A stretch of DNA of 64,000 nucleotides from SPCO01 sp964579825 (GTDB lineage Bacteria; Chloroflexota; Limnocylindria; Limnocylindrales; CSP1-4): positions 1 to 64,000 of the forward strand of contig CAZOHT010000021.1 in assembly GCA_964579825.1 (NCBI GenBank), in the 5' to 3' direction. Both the position numbers and the translations under genes were made by a program. This document shows positions 42,529 through 52,307 of the stretch, piece by piece. Below the pieces are notes generated by a model, which saw only the letters and a list, made by a program, of their open reading frames with translations, did not search any database and had not been told where the DNA came from. Position 1 is the stretch's first letter. Each line of letters opens with the position of its first letter.

Positions 42529-44442
42529 ATGACCGACGTCGCCACCGAAGACGCCAGCCGGGCCGGACGCCACGCGGTCCGCCTGACGGCCGCGCAGGCG
42601 ATCGTGCGCTACCTGCAGCGCCAGTATTCGGAGCGCGACGGCGACGAGCTTCGGCTGATCCCGGCGATCGCCGGGATCTTCGGCCACGGCAATGTCACCG
42701 GCCTCGGGCAGGCGATCGTCGAGGAAGGCGAGGCGCTGCGCTTCTTCCAGGTCCGGAACGAGCAGAGCATGGTCCACATGGCGGCCGGCTACGCCAAGGC
42801 GATGCGCCGCCGTGCCACGCTGGCGTGTACGGCGTCCATCGGGCCAGGCTCGACGAACCTGGTGACCGGTGCGGCGACGGCCACGGTCAATCGCCTCCCG
42901 GTCCTGTTGCTGCCAGCCGACGCCTATGCCAGTCGACACCAGGGACCCGTCCTGCAGCAGATCGAGCACCCGGTCTCCTTCGACGTGACCGTCAACGATT
43001 GTCTGCGGCCGGTCAGCCGGTTCTTCGACCGGATCAACCGTCCGGAGCAGATCCTGGCCTCGCTGCCGGAAGCGATGCGGGTGCTAGCCGATCCCGTCGA
43101 GACCGGTGCGGTGACGATCTCGCTCCCGCAGGACGTCCAGAACGAGGCCTACGACTATCCGGCAGCATTCTTCGACCGACGGGTGTGGCGGATCGGTCGA
43201 GTGGAGCCCGATCGATCGGCCATCGACGCGGCGCTGGCCCTGCTCGCCCAGGCGACTCGGCCGATGATCATCGCCGGGGGTGGGATCCACTACTCGGAGG
43301 CCTGGGACGAACTCCGCGCCTTCGCCGAGGCCGCGGGGATCCCGGTTGGTGAAACCTTCGTCGGTCGGGGAGCGATGCGAGACGAGGGGTCGCTCGTGTT
43401 GCGTGGTGCGGGGATCACGGGCACGCCAGCCGCGGGCCGGATCATGCGCGAGGCCGATCTCATCATCGCGGTCGGGACTCGACTGACCGACTTCACGACA
43501 GGATCCCACGGGGCGTTCCAGCACCCGGACGTCCGATTCATCAACATCAATGTCTCGGGGCACGACGCCAACAAGCTCGGCGGCCTGGCCATCGTCGCCG
43601 ATGCCCGGCGTGCCCTCAGCGCCCTGACGACCGGGCTGCGGGGCCAGCTCCGGCCCAGCCGGCTGGCCTATCTGGCCGACGTGGCCGACATCCAGCGCGA
43701 CTGGCTCGAGACCGTCGATCGCGAGGTCTATGCCTCGCGTCCCGGCGAAGCGCTCGGTCAGGGCGAGGTGATCGGCGTCCTCAACCGTCACGCCCGCTCG
43801 GGCGATGTCGTCGTGGCGGCCTCCGGGACCCCGGCCGGCGACGTCCACAAGCTATGGGATGCGACGAACGGGCGCGAGGTCCAGATGGAATTCGGCTTCT
43901 CGTGCATGGGTTTCGAGCTGCCGGCAGGTCTCGGCATCCGACTCGCTGGCACGAACGGCGAGGTCTTCGTGTTCATCGGGGACGGGACGTTCCTGATGAG
44001 CCCGACGGAGCTGGTGACGGCCGCTCAGGAGGGCCTGAAGGTCACCGTGATCCTGTCCGAGAACCACGGGTTCCAGGCGATCCGCCAGCTGCAGATCGGC
44101 AAGGGCGGAGCGAGCTTCGGCAACGAGTTCCGGTACCGCGACCCGGCCGTGGACGCGTTGGCGGGCGACTACGTCCAGATCGACCTCGCGGGCGCGGCCA
44201 GGAGTCTTGGCGCCCGCACCTGGTACGTCGAAACGCTGGATGCCCTTACCATGGCCCTCGACGAAGCGCGCGAGGCCGACGGTCCGTGCGTCATCGTGGT
44301 CGCCACGGAGCCGCACCGCTATACACCCGGATCCGAGGTGTTCTGGGATATCTCTGTGGCGCAGGTCTCCGACGACCCGGCCGTCCAGGCCGAGCGCCAG
44401 GTCTACGAGCGCCAACGGACACAGCAACGCTTCCTAGGCTGA
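42529..44442 (+). CDS. iolD: IolD-like ThDP enzyme (trihydroxycyclohexanedione hydrolase family)
   Basis: 637-residue thiamine-diphosphate enzyme closely resembling IolD, which hydrolytically opens the ring of 3D-trihydroxycyclohexane-1,2-dione in inositol breakdown. N-terminal domain: LTAAQAIVRYLQRQY, IPAIAGIFGHGNVTGLG, and the catalytic Glu in VRNEQSMVHMAAGYA; then IGPGSTNLVTGAATATVNRLP; the ThDP/Mg site GDGTFLMSPTELVTAAQEG with SENHGFQAIRQLQIG. The overall match is good, but other iol genes (iolG, iolC, iolB, iolJ) are absent, so the ring opened may be another cyclitol. It lies seven bases after the aldehyde dehydrogenase. Confidence 0.85.
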   Translation: MTDVATEDASRAGRHAVRLTAAQAIVRYLQRQYSERDGDELRLIPAIAGIFGHGNVTGLGQAIVEEGEALRFFQVRNEQSMVHMAAGYAKAMRRRATLACTASIGPGSTNLVTGAATATVNRLPVLLLPADAYASRHQGPVLQQIEHPVSFDVTVNDCLRPVSRFFDRINRPEQILASLPEAMRVLADPVETGAVTISLPQDVQNEAYDYPAAFFDRRVWRIGRVEPDRSAIDAALALLAQATRPMIIAGGGIHYSEAWDELRAFAEAAGIPVGETFVGRGAMRDEGSLVLRGAGITGTPAAGRIMREADLIIAVGTRLTDFTTGSHGAFQHPDVRFININVSGHDANKLGGLAIVADARRALSALTTGLRGQLRPSRLAYLADVADIQRDWLETVDREVYASRPGEALGQGEVIGVLNRHARSGDVVVAASGTPAGDVHKLWDATNGREVQMEFGFSCMGFELPAGLGIRLAGTNGEVFVFIGDGTFLMSPTELVTAAQEGLKVTVILSENHGFQAIRQLQIGKGGASFGNEFRYRDPAVDALAGDYVQIDLAGAARSLGARTWYVETLDALTMALDEAREADGPCVIVVATEPHRYTPGSEVFWDISVAQVSDDPAVQAERQVYERQRTQQRFLG

Positions 44443-44454
44443 CGAGGGCAGGCG

Positions 44455-45624
44455 ATGCTCAGCACGATCGACGCCGCCCTGACCACGGTCGATGCTGACC
44501 GCGTCGTCGCCTTCGCGTCCGACCTGGTCGCCGCCGGGGCGCCAGACGATCTCGAAGGCCCACGCGCGAGCGTCGTCGAGCGCTTGTTGCAGCACCCTCG
44601 GATCGAGGTGCACGTCGACCCCGTGCTGCCCGGCCGACCCAATGTCATCGCGCGGTTGCGCGGCCGTGGAGACGGCCCCGGTCTGCTCCTCAATGGCCAC
44701 CTCGATGGCATCGCGCACGAGGGCGGCTGGACCGACGATCCGCTCGTCCCGCGGATCGAGGGCGGGCGGCTCATCGGCGGGGTCGTCACGGACATGCTCG
44801 GCGGCGTCGCCTCGATGATGGAGACCATGCGGGCCGCTGCCGACCTCGATCCCTTACCCGGGGATCTCGTTCTGTTGGCGAACATGTATCACGACTCGAA
44901 TGGCGTCGGCACGAAGTACGCGATGGCTACCGACGATCCGTGGCCCGACTTCGCGATCAACTGTGAGCCGACCGCGATGTCGATCCTGACCGCCCATGGC
45001 GGCTGCATCAAGTTCCAGGTGACGTTCCGGGGGCGGTCGGCCCACGTCTCGCGGGCCGATGAGGGTGCCGACGCCCTGGCCGCCGCCGTCGCTGCGTATC
45101 GCGCCATTCGGGAGCACGGGTTCCGGCACGAGCCGGAGGAACGACTCCCCGGCCTGCCGATCCTGCAGCTCGGAGTCCTGCAGGCCGGATCGCAGGCAGC
45201 GCTCGTCGCGGATGCGGCCGTGATCCGGGGCGATCTCCGTACCGTCCCGGGGATGGATTGGGCGTCGTGTCGAGCCGACATCGAGCGAGTCCTGCACGAC
45301 GTGCGCGTGCCGGACGTGACGACGAAGGTCGACTGTCTCGTCAGGCAGCATCCGTTCCTCGGCCAGCGAGCTGGCGTCGTCGTGGGAGCGCTGCAGGCAG
45401 GTCACCGGTCGGTCCTGGGAATGGAGGCGAGCGTCGACGTCGACGCGGCGGCGATGCGCTTCGTGACCGATGCGTCCGACCTGTCGCGGCGTGGCCTGGA
45501 GACGGCGGTCTACGGACCGGGAACGTGGCGCTACGTGCCCGACGAAGGCATCGAGATCGCCGAGTTGGTGGCCGCCAGCAAGGTCTATCTCGCGACGGCC
45601 TGCCACCTGATGGCCACCACCTGA
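44455..45624 (+). CDS. M20/ArgE-DapE family protein with altered catalytic residues
   Basis: 389-residue protein with the M20 fold (catalytic plus lid domain). GHLDG (~80-84) and VTDMLGG (~111-117, bridging Asp) are kept, as is NCEPT (~170) and the lid His in RSAHVSR. However, the usual DEExG block that provides the catalytic Glu and a metal Glu reads YHDSNG (~145-150), and the C-terminal metal His of GPG...AHxPdE is Val (WRYVPDEG). It may therefore bind one metal or none, or catalyse different chemistry. It is the last gene of the aldolase-ALDH-IolD operon, 12 bases after iolD. Confidence 0.8.
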   Translation: MLSTIDAALTTVDADRVVAFASDLVAAGAPDDLEGPRASVVERLLQHPRIEVHVDPVLPGRPNVIARLRGRGDGPGLLLNGHLDGIAHEGGWTDDPLVPRIEGGRLIGGVVTDMLGGVASMMETMRAAADLDPLPGDLVLLANMYHDSNGVGTKYAMATDDPWPDFAINCEPTAMSILTAHGGCIKFQVTFRGRSAHVSRADEGADALAAAVAAYRAIREHGFRHEPEERLPGLPILQLGVLQAGSQAALVADAAVIRGDLRTVPGMDWASCRADIERVLHDVRVPDVTTKVDCLVRQHPFLGQRAGVVVGALQAGHRSVLGMEASVDVDAAAMRFVTDASDLSRRGLETAVYGPGTWRYVPDEGIEIAELVAASKVYLATACHLMATT

Positions 45625-45659
45625 TTTCCGTTCGGTGGCCTATTGATTCGCCCGAAACA

Positions 45660-45672
45660 TGTAGGTTAGACT
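45660..45672 (+). promoter_or_regulatory. Candidate GntR operator, site 4
   Basis: TGTAGGTTAGACT, 46 bases before the start of the solute-binding protein gene, shares TGTAGG and the final CT with TGTAGGATAATCT. TATTAT (45672-45677) just after it could be a -10 element for the transporter operon. Confidence 0.4.
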
Positions 45673-45717
45673 ATTATCGGATAGCCGGTGTGATCCGGTC
45701 GCGAGGAGGATGGTTCT

Positions 45718-47379
45718 ATGGCGCGTGAGCAGTCGAGCCCCGGCGGTCTGATGCGACCCATCGACCGCCGGGATTTCCTGAAGATCACCGGACTGGGCGG
45801 TGCCAGTCTGGCGTTGGTCGCCTGTACGCCGGCGGCGACCGCGAGTCTCGCCCCGTCGGCGGCGGCGTCGGCCGGCACGGGCGCCACGCCGGCGCCGTCC
45901 ACCGGCCAGGCGACGCGAAATCTCGTGACTCGTGTCTCGAACCGGATCCGCGAGATCGATCCGGGGAATCTGACCGAGTATGCCGACTTCGAGATCGCGG
46001 CCTCGGTGATGGAGGGCCTCGTCCAGTATCGCTGGGAGGGGACCACGTCCTACGAGAACGTCCTCGCCGAGACCTTCGAGCTGTCGGAGGACGGGACCAA
46101 GGTCGACTTCACGCTCAAGAAGGGCATCCAGTTCCACGGCGGCTACGGTGAGGTCACGGCCGAGGACGTCAAGTTCACCTACGAGCGGAATGCCGGCATG
46201 ACCACGCCGGAATTCAAGACATGGCAGACCTCGTACTGGGCGGACCTCGATCATGTCGAGGTGACCGACACGTACTCGGGGACGATCGTCCTCAAGCAGG
46301 CGTCGGCACCCTTCATGGTGGACGTCCTTCCGAACTTCATCGGCATGATCGTCTCCAAGAAGGCGTTCGAGGAGTTCGGCGCCGCGAAGTTCACGTTGCA
46401 GCCCATCGGCACCGGTCCCTACGAGATCGTCACGCCGGGCACCGAGGAGGCGACGCTGCGACGCTTCGCCGACTGGGGCCGAGCGTCGGAAGCCCTCTAC
46501 GACGCCGACTCTCTCTTCGACGAGATCAAGGTGACGTTCGTCGAGGACAACAACGCGGCCGGAATCGCCTTCGAGAACAAGGAGCTCGACTTCATCGCGG
46601 CAGACGCCGCCACCGCTGACCGCCTCGAAGGCAGCGGGTACACGTCCGACCGGATCCCGAGCAACGGCATCTTCGTGGTCGACATGAACATGAAGAGCGC
46701 CAAGCTCGGCGACCTCAACGTCCGAAAGGCCATCCGCCTGGCAGTGGACGCCCAGGCCATCGCGATCGCCCTCGGCGGCAGCGAGAACGCCGGCCAGTTG
46801 ACCGGCCAGTTCGTCCAGTCCACGTTCGGAGTCACCGAGCGACCGGTCCTGCAGCGCGACGTCGAGCAGGCCAAGCAGCTGATCGCGGCGTCCAGCTTCG
46901 GCGACACGACGCTCAACATCCACTCGAGCTCGGAGGGCGGCAAGGCGATCGCCGAGGTGCTGCAGGCCAATCTGGCCGAGGCCGGCATCAAGACCGAGAT
47001 CATCCTGCTCGACCAGGCAGCCCTGCACCAGGTCAAGAACCTCGGTGGCGCGGACCACGACCTGTCGTTCTCGCAGTACGGTGCGATGGCCGACCCGTCC
47101 GGGGTCTACGTCAAGTTCACCTCGGCCCAGATCGGCGTCTACAGTCCCTCACAGATGACGGATCCGACGCTGGACGGCCTCGTCAACGACCTCAAGACGG
47201 AGAGCGATCAGGCGAAGCGCGAAGCGATCTACGACGAGCTGGAGCAGATCCTGGAGGATCAGGCCCCATCTGTGCCACTCTTCTTCACGACGTACAGCTT
47301 CGTGTCGCAGTCCGATCTGAAGCCGTCGTACGGTGTCTGGATGCCCAATCCCGTGTATCAGGCATTCAAGAGCGCATAG
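45718..47379 (+). CDS. ABC transporter solute-binding lipoprotein, family 5 (dipeptide/oligopeptide type)
   Basis: 553-residue extracytoplasmic binding protein. Twin-arginine-like DRRDFLK followed by a hydrophobic stretch and the lipobox LVAC (about residues 34-37) indicates a Tat-exported lipoprotein with an Ala/Ser linker. The mature protein is SBP_bac_5: NLTEYADFEIAASVMEGLV, the signature region TFELSEDGTKVDFTLKKGIQFHGG with AEDVKFTYER, and LNVRKAIRLAVD. Family members bind peptides but also sugars, opines and nickel. It starts the transporter operon. Confidence 0.92.
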   Translation: MAREQSSPGGLMRPIDRRDFLKITGLGGASLALVACTPAATASLAPSAAASAGTGATPAPSTGQATRNLVTRVSNRIREIDPGNLTEYADFEIAASVMEGLVQYRWEGTTSYENVLAETFELSEDGTKVDFTLKKGIQFHGGYGEVTAEDVKFTYERNAGMTTPEFKTWQTSYWADLDHVEVTDTYSGTIVLKQASAPFMVDVLPNFIGMIVSKKAFEEFGAAKFTLQPIGTGPYEIVTPGTEEATLRRFADWGRASEALYDADSLFDEIKVTFVEDNNAAGIAFENKELDFIAADAATADRLEGSGYTSDRIPSNGIFVVDMNMKSAKLGDLNVRKAIRLAVDAQAIAIALGGSENAGQLTGQFVQSTFGVTERPVLQRDVEQAKQLIAASSFGDTTLNIHSSSEGGKAIAEVLQANLAEAGIKTEIILLDQAALHQVKNLGGADHDLSFSQYGAMADPSGVYVKFTSAQIGVYSPSQMTDPTLDGLVNDLKTESDQAKREAIYDELEQILEDQAPSVPLFFTTYSFVSQSDLKPSYGVWMPNPVYQAFKSA

Positions 47380-47404
47380 TCCCTGAGGTCCCCGCGTCCC
47401 CAAG

Positions 47405-48361
47405 ATGGTTTGGTACATCCTCAGAAGGATCGCGGCCGCCGGTGTGGTCGCGGTCCTTCTGATCACATTCCTGGCGGTCATCGCCAACTTCGTGCCAGGA
47501 GACCCGGCCGCGGCGATCCTTGGATCACGAGCCACCCCAGAACTCGCCGCCCTTGCCAGGCGCGAGATGGGTCTCGACCTGCCGGTGTACCAGCAGGTCG
47601 TCATGTTCTTCGGGGCCATCCTCCAGGGCGACCTGGGGCGCGACTTCGTTTCGGGCGTTCCGGTCACCGAGCACCTGTCACGGGTCCTCCCGCATACCAT
47701 CATCCTCGCCTTCGCGAGCCTCGGCGTCGGCGTGGCCATCGCCATCCCGCTCGGCGTCCTGGCCGCGTCCCGGCGCGGCTCCTGGGTGGACCGGACCCTG
47801 GGGGCCGTGTCCATCTGGTTCATCACGGTGCCGTCGTTCGTCCTGGCGCTGATGCTCATGCTCGTCGGTGTCGCCTGGCTGCGCATCTTCCCCGCACTCG
47901 GGGCCGGGGATCTGTCGGATCCCGTCGACTACACCCGGCATCTCATCCTGCCGATGACGGCGCTCGCCCTGCCGTGGGCCGGCTACCTCTCGAGGCTGGT
48001 GCGGACCAACATGATCGACGTGCTCGAGCTCGACTACGTCCGGAGCGCCCGAGCCCTGGGCCTCTCCAAGCGGCGCGTCTACTTCGTCTACGCCCTGCGG
48101 AACGCCCTGGTGCCGACCCTGTCCATCGTCGCGGCGGGCCTGGGCGGTCTCCTGGGTGGGGCCCTGTTCGTCGAGGTCATCTTCGCGCGGCCAGGCCTGG
48201 GATCCCTGATGGTCGACGCCCTCAACCTCCGGAACTACCCCGTCGTTCGCGGCGGCGCACTCGTCGCCGCGCTCCTGTTCATGACCGTGAACATCTGCAT
48301 GGACCTGGCGTACCGCTACATCGATCCACGCATCCGAGTGGAGCAGGGTAACCAGGGATGA
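47405..48361 (+). CDS. ABC transporter permease, DppB/OppB type
   Basis: 318-residue inner-membrane permease with six helices. It opens with MVWYILRRIAAAGVVAVLLI, the standard OppB start, and contains the EAA loop, here MIDVLELDYVRSARALGLSK followed by the family RxxY block. The C-terminus ends DLAYRYIDPRIRV, typical of DppB. It begins 25 bases after the binding protein and overlaps the next permease by four bases (ATGA). Confidence 0.93.
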   Translation: MVWYILRRIAAAGVVAVLLITFLAVIANFVPGDPAAAILGSRATPELAALARREMGLDLPVYQQVVMFFGAILQGDLGRDFVSGVPVTEHLSRVLPHTIILAFASLGVGVAIAIPLGVLAASRRGSWVDRTLGAVSIWFITVPSFVLALMLMLVGVAWLRIFPALGAGDLSDPVDYTRHLILPMTALALPWAGYLSRLVRTNMIDVLELDYVRSARALGLSKRRVYFVYALRNALVPTLSIVAAGLGGLLGGALFVEVIFARPGLGSLMVDALNLRNYPVVRGGALVAALLFMTVNICMDLAYRYIDPRIRVEQGNQG

Positions 48362-49254
48362 CGGTCGACGCGACGGCGGCGGTCGCTGCCTCGAGGCGGT
48401 TTCGCCTGCGAGGATCCGGCTTCGCATTGACGGCGACCGCGTCCGGACGACTGGGCCTGTTCATCGTGGGCGGGATCATCCTGGTGGCGATCCTGGCGCC
48501 GTTCGTCGCGCCGCACGACCCGTACGCGCAGGATATCCGCGGTCGCCTCGCTTCCCCGTCCTTCGAGCACCTGCTCGGGACCGACGCGCTCGGTCGCGAC
48601 GTCCTGTCGCGCGTGATCTACGGCGCTCGCATCGCGTTGGCGATCGCGATCCCGGCGGTCGTGCTCGGGATGATCATCGGGGCGATCCTGGGGTTGACCG
48701 CGGCGCTGTTCGGCGGTCCCTGGGACCTCGCGGTCCTGATCCTGATCGACGCCTTGCACTCGTTCCCGTTGATCTTCCTCGCCATCACGATCGTCTCGAT
48801 CTACGGCGCGTCGGCCGGCCTGACCATCGTCCTGATCGCCGTCGGCAGTCTCCCGCACTACGCCCGGATCGTACGCATCCTCGTCCTGAACATGCGCCAT
48901 TCCACGTTCGTCGATGCCGAACGGACCCTGGGGATCGGCACGCCACGGCTCGTCGTGCGTCACATCGCACCGATCATCGCCGGGCCGTTGTTCATCGTGA
49001 TGGCCATCGACATCCCGGGTGCCGTCGCGGCCGAGGCCGGCCTGTCGTTCCTCGGGTTCGGCGTCACGCCGCCCGAACCGTCCTGGGGCGTGATCCTGGC
49101 CGACGGCTTCAGCCATATCCTCGACTCCCCGTGGCCGGTGATCGGCGCCGGCGGAGCCCTGATCATCGCCACCGTCGGGTTCACCCTCCTCGGCGAGCGT
49201 CTGCGCGACATCTTCGATCCGCGCTCCATCGACCAGACGGGCCTGACCCCATGA
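48358..49254 (+). CDS. ABC transporter permease, DppC/OppC type
   Basis: 298-residue second permease: OppC-type N-terminal helix (SGRLGLFIVGGIILVAILAP) and HDPYAQDIRGRLASP, LLGTDALGRDVLSRVIYGAR as the family signature, an EAA loop (STFVDAERTLGIGTPRLVVR), and the C-terminal SWGVILADGF. It overlaps DppB upstream and the ATPase gene downstream by four bases each. Confidence 0.93.
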   Translation: MTVDATAAVAASRRFRLRGSGFALTATASGRLGLFIVGGIILVAILAPFVAPHDPYAQDIRGRLASPSFEHLLGTDALGRDVLSRVIYGARIALAIAIPAVVLGMIIGAILGLTAALFGGPWDLAVLILIDALHSFPLIFLAITIVSIYGASAGLTIVLIAVGSLPHYARIVRILVLNMRHSTFVDAERTLGIGTPRLVVRHIAPIIAGPLFIVMAIDIPGAVAAEAGLSFLGFGVTPPEPSWGVILADGFSHILDSPWPVIGAGGALIIATVGFTLLGERLRDIFDPRSIDQTGLTP

Positions 49255-51305
49255 CGGTCCCCAACCTAGCGGTGGAGCACCTCTCGGTGGGCTATCAACG
49301 ACGAGACGCTTGGAACCAGGTCCTGAGCGATGTGTCGTTGACCGTCGAGGACGGCGAGATCCTCGGGATCGTCGGTGAGTCGGGATGCGGCAAGTCGACC
49401 CTCGCGCTCGCCGTCCTCGGATTGCTCCCGTCGAATGCTCGGGTCCTCGAGGGACACATCCGCCTGCAGGGGACCGAGATGTCGGCGCTGTCTGAGGAAG
49501 ACCTGCGACGGGCGCGCGGCCGCCGAATCGGGGCGGTCTTCCAGGACCCGCTGTCATCGCTCAACCCGACCCTGACCGTCGGCCAACAGATGATGGATGC
49601 CATCCGGGCGCACCCGGAGCTGGCGCCCCAGTCTCCCGACGGTCCCCGGGGAGACGCCATCGCGGCCCTCCGATCGGTAGGTCTGGCGGAGCCGGAACGC
49701 TTGCTGAAGCGATACCCGCACCAGCTCTCTGGCGGCATGCGGCAGCGAGTGACGATCGCGATCGTCCTCCTACTTCGCCCGTCGATGTTGCTCATGGACG
49801 AACCCACCGCATCGCTGGACGTGACCCTGGAGGCTCAGGTCGTCAACCTGGTCCGCGACATCCGAGCCTCGCACAACCTGTCGATCGTCTTCGTGTCACA
49901 CGATCTCGGAGTGATCTCGAGCGTCAGTGACCGCGTCGCGGTCCTGTATGCGGGACAGGTCGTGGAGGTGGGCTCGACCGAGTCGGTCCTCGCCGCGCCA
50001 CGCCACCCGTATACGTCCGCGCTCATCGGGGCGGCGCCGTCCTTCCGCAAGCGCGCCGCCAAGCGCCTCGCGACGGTCCCGGGCGATGTCCCGACCAACC
50101 CGAGTGCCATCGTGGGGTGCCGTTTCGCGGCCCGTTGTCCGCTGGCCCGGACGGTCTGTCAGACGGATGCCCCGAAGCTGATCGTGGACGGCGACACGGA
50201 GATCCGGTGTCACGTCTTCGATCCCGCTTCCGGCTGGGCCGACGCGCCGCCGGCCCGGGTCGCCGAGAGCGAGGAGATCGTCGTCCCGATCCTGGCTCCG
50301 AGTCTCAGCGCGGACGTCTTCGACGATCAGGTGCTCGCCGTCGAGGACCTCCATGTGGCCTTCTCGAACGGGATCAGCTGGTTCGATCGCGCCGCTCCGA
50401 CGAGAGCGGTCGATGGGGTATCCATCACCCTCGGTCGAGGCGAGATCTACGGCTTGATCGGCGAGTCCGGTTCCGGCAAGACGACCGTAGCGCGTTCCAT
50501 CGTCGGCCTGATCGAGCCGGATGGCGGCACCATCCGGGTCGGTCGCGCCAGCCTCGTCGAGGCGAACGGCCGGGGGTCGGGCCGTCGCGGGTCGCGCGCC
50601 CAGATGGTGTTCCAGGATGCCCAGGCCAGCCTCAGCCCTCGACAGTCCGTGCGATACCTCCTCGAGGAGCCGTACGTCATCCACAAGACGCCACAGGCCG
50701 AGCGCATCCCCGTCGAGGAGCTGCTGGCGTCGGTCGGGCTTGGGGCGATCTTCGCCGACCGCTTCCCGCACCAGCTGTCGGGCGGACAGGCACGCCGCGT
50801 CGCGATCGCGCGCGCGCTGGCGCTTCGCCCGGACGTCATCGTCGCCGACGAGCCGACCGCCGGCCTCGATATCTCGGCCGCCGCGAGCATCCTGAACCTG
50901 ATGCGCGATCTGGCCAGGGACCACGGCGTGTCGTATCTGATCATCACCCACAACCTCAACCTCGTCGCGTACGTGGCCAACCGGATCGGCGTGATGTACC
51001 TGGGGCGGATCATCGAGAGCGCGCCCACGGAGGCGATCTTCACCGCCGCCCGGCATCCCTACACCCGGGCCCTGCTGCGCTCCATCGCCGAGGTCAGTGG
51101 GCCGCTCGCCGCCAAGGCGGTGATCGAAGGCGAGATCCCCGGCGCCAGCGCCATCCCATCCGGCTGCCGCTTCCACACGCGCTGTCCGTTCGCGCAGGCC
51201 GTGTGTTCCGAGGTCCAGCCCCTTCCCGAGGCGGTCACGCCATCGCACACCGTCGAATGCCACTTTCACGAGGAGGTCGCCCGCAGTGGAACCGATCGAG
51301 CCTAA
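49251..51305 (+). CDS. Fused ABC transporter ATPase (DppD-DppF in one chain)
   Basis: 684-residue protein carrying two complete nucleotide-binding domains, replacing the usual separate DppD and DppF. Domain 1: Walker A GESGCGKST (~42-50), signature LSGGMRQRV, Walker B LLLMDEPTAS; domain 2: Walker A GESGSGKTT (~404-412), signature LSGGQARRV, Walker B VIVADEPTAG. Each half ends in the oligopeptide-ATPase C-terminal Cys motif (GCRFAARCPLA and GCRFHTRCPFA). The ATG at 49251 overlaps the DppC stop. Its 3' end overlaps the next gene by 20 bases. Confidence 0.93.
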   Translation: MTVPNLAVEHLSVGYQRRDAWNQVLSDVSLTVEDGEILGIVGESGCGKSTLALAVLGLLPSNARVLEGHIRLQGTEMSALSEEDLRRARGRRIGAVFQDPLSSLNPTLTVGQQMMDAIRAHPELAPQSPDGPRGDAIAALRSVGLAEPERLLKRYPHQLSGGMRQRVTIAIVLLLRPSMLLMDEPTASLDVTLEAQVVNLVRDIRASHNLSIVFVSHDLGVISSVSDRVAVLYAGQVVEVGSTESVLAAPRHPYTSALIGAAPSFRKRAAKRLATVPGDVPTNPSAIVGCRFAARCPLARTVCQTDAPKLIVDGDTEIRCHVFDPASGWADAPPARVAESEEIVVPILAPSLSADVFDDQVLAVEDLHVAFSNGISWFDRAAPTRAVDGVSITLGRGEIYGLIGESGSGKTTVARSIVGLIEPDGGTIRVGRASLVEANGRGSGRRGSRAQMVFQDAQASLSPRQSVRYLLEEPYVIHKTPQAERIPVEELLASVGLGAIFADRFPHQLSGGQARRVAIARALALRPDVIVADEPTAGLDISAAASILNLMRDLARDHGVSYLIITHNLNLVAYVANRIGVMYLGRIIESAPTEAIFTAARHPYTRALLRSIAEVSGPLAAKAVIEGEIPGASAIPSGCRFHTRCPFAQAVCSEVQPLPEAVTPSHTVECHFHEEVARSGTDRA

Positions 51306-52242
51306 CGACGCGGACGCTGGACGCGAGACCTACTGGCTGAACTGGCTGTTCGGGCAGGAGGAGATCGGACTGCCGAACGGGATGCGGATGGGCAACGTCA
51401 GCGCGACGAGCGTCGGTGCCGACGGGACCGTCTACGTCCTCCAACGCGGCCCGCTCGCGGACCCACTCGTGGCCTTCGACGAGCAAGGTCGCTACCTGCG
51501 GACGGTCGTGCGCTGGGACGACGGGATCCTGTCGGTCCCCCATGGCTTGCGGGTGTCACCGAGCGGTAGCCTATGGGTCGTCGACGCGGGCACCCACCAG
51601 GTGCTCCAGCTGGACGAGGACGGACGCGTCGTCCTGGAACTCGGGACGCGTGACACGGCCGGGTGTTCACCGACCCACTTCGACATGCCGACCGATGTCG
51701 CGATCGATCGGTCCGGCCGGATCTTCGTCGCCGACGGCTATGGCAACCATCGGGTGGCCCGCTTCAGCTCGGACGGTCGGTTCGAGGTGGACTGGTCGGG
51801 GACGGGGGAACCAGGCGACGAGCTGGACACGCCACACTCCCTGGCCGTCGCCGACGACGGGACGGTCTACGTCAGCGATCGCGGTCATGACCGGGTGCTG
51901 ATCTTCGACGATGCCGGCGGCCTGCTCGGCACCTGGGATCACGTCGGCGCGGTCAATGGCATCACCGTCGTCGGAGACCGGATCTGGATGGTGACGGCCT
52001 ACCTGGGCCGCACACAGGTCCAGTGTGGCGATCGTTCGATCCCCAGCCTCGCGTACGGAGGGCAGGAGAGTCGGACGCTCACGGTCCGGAGGGCGGACGG
52101 CGCCATCCTGGGCGCCTTCGACGGGGCGCCGGCGGCCACGGCGCACTGGGTGGATGTCGCTCCGTCAGGTCGGGTGTACGTCTCGAGTCTCATGGGCGAT
52201 GTCCTCCAGTGGACGCCGGGCGTGCCGGACCCCGGGATCTAG
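51286..52242 (+). CDS. NHL-repeat beta-propeller protein
   Basis: 318-residue propeller starting at a GTG (51286) inside the end of the ATPase gene. NHL-type blades repeat the pattern of DVAIDRSGRIFVADGYGNHRV (~140-160), SLAVADDGTVYVSDRGHDRV and GLRVSPSGSLWVVDAGTHQV. No signal peptide is visible, so it is probably cytoplasmic. Relatives include SMP-30-like lactonases and peptidyl-hydroxyglycine lyases; no catalytic site could be assigned. Its overlap with the transporter suggests a role in early processing of the imported compound. Confidence 0.8.
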   Translation: MEPIEPNDADAGRETYWLNWLFGQEEIGLPNGMRMGNVSATSVGADGTVYVLQRGPLADPLVAFDEQGRYLRTVVRWDDGILSVPHGLRVSPSGSLWVVDAGTHQVLQLDEDGRVVLELGTRDTAGCSPTHFDMPTDVAIDRSGRIFVADGYGNHRVARFSSDGRFEVDWSGTGEPGDELDTPHSLAVADDGTVYVSDRGHDRVLIFDDAGGLLGTWDHVGAVNGITVVGDRIWMVTAYLGRTQVQCGDRSIPSLAYGGQESRTLTVRRADGAILGAFDGAPAATAHWVDVAPSGRVYVSSLMGDVLQWTPGVPDPGI

Positions 52243-52307
52243 CGACCTGGATCGAATTTCGGCGGTCGCCGGGAACGGGACTACAGCCGCGAGAGTGGAG
52301 GAACGAC

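Noticed and set aside
42529..44442. Complete myo-inositol pathway
   Set aside because: Only IolD-like and IolE-like proteins are present; inositol dehydrogenase, IolB, IolC and IolJ are not, so a standard inositol pathway cannot be claimed.
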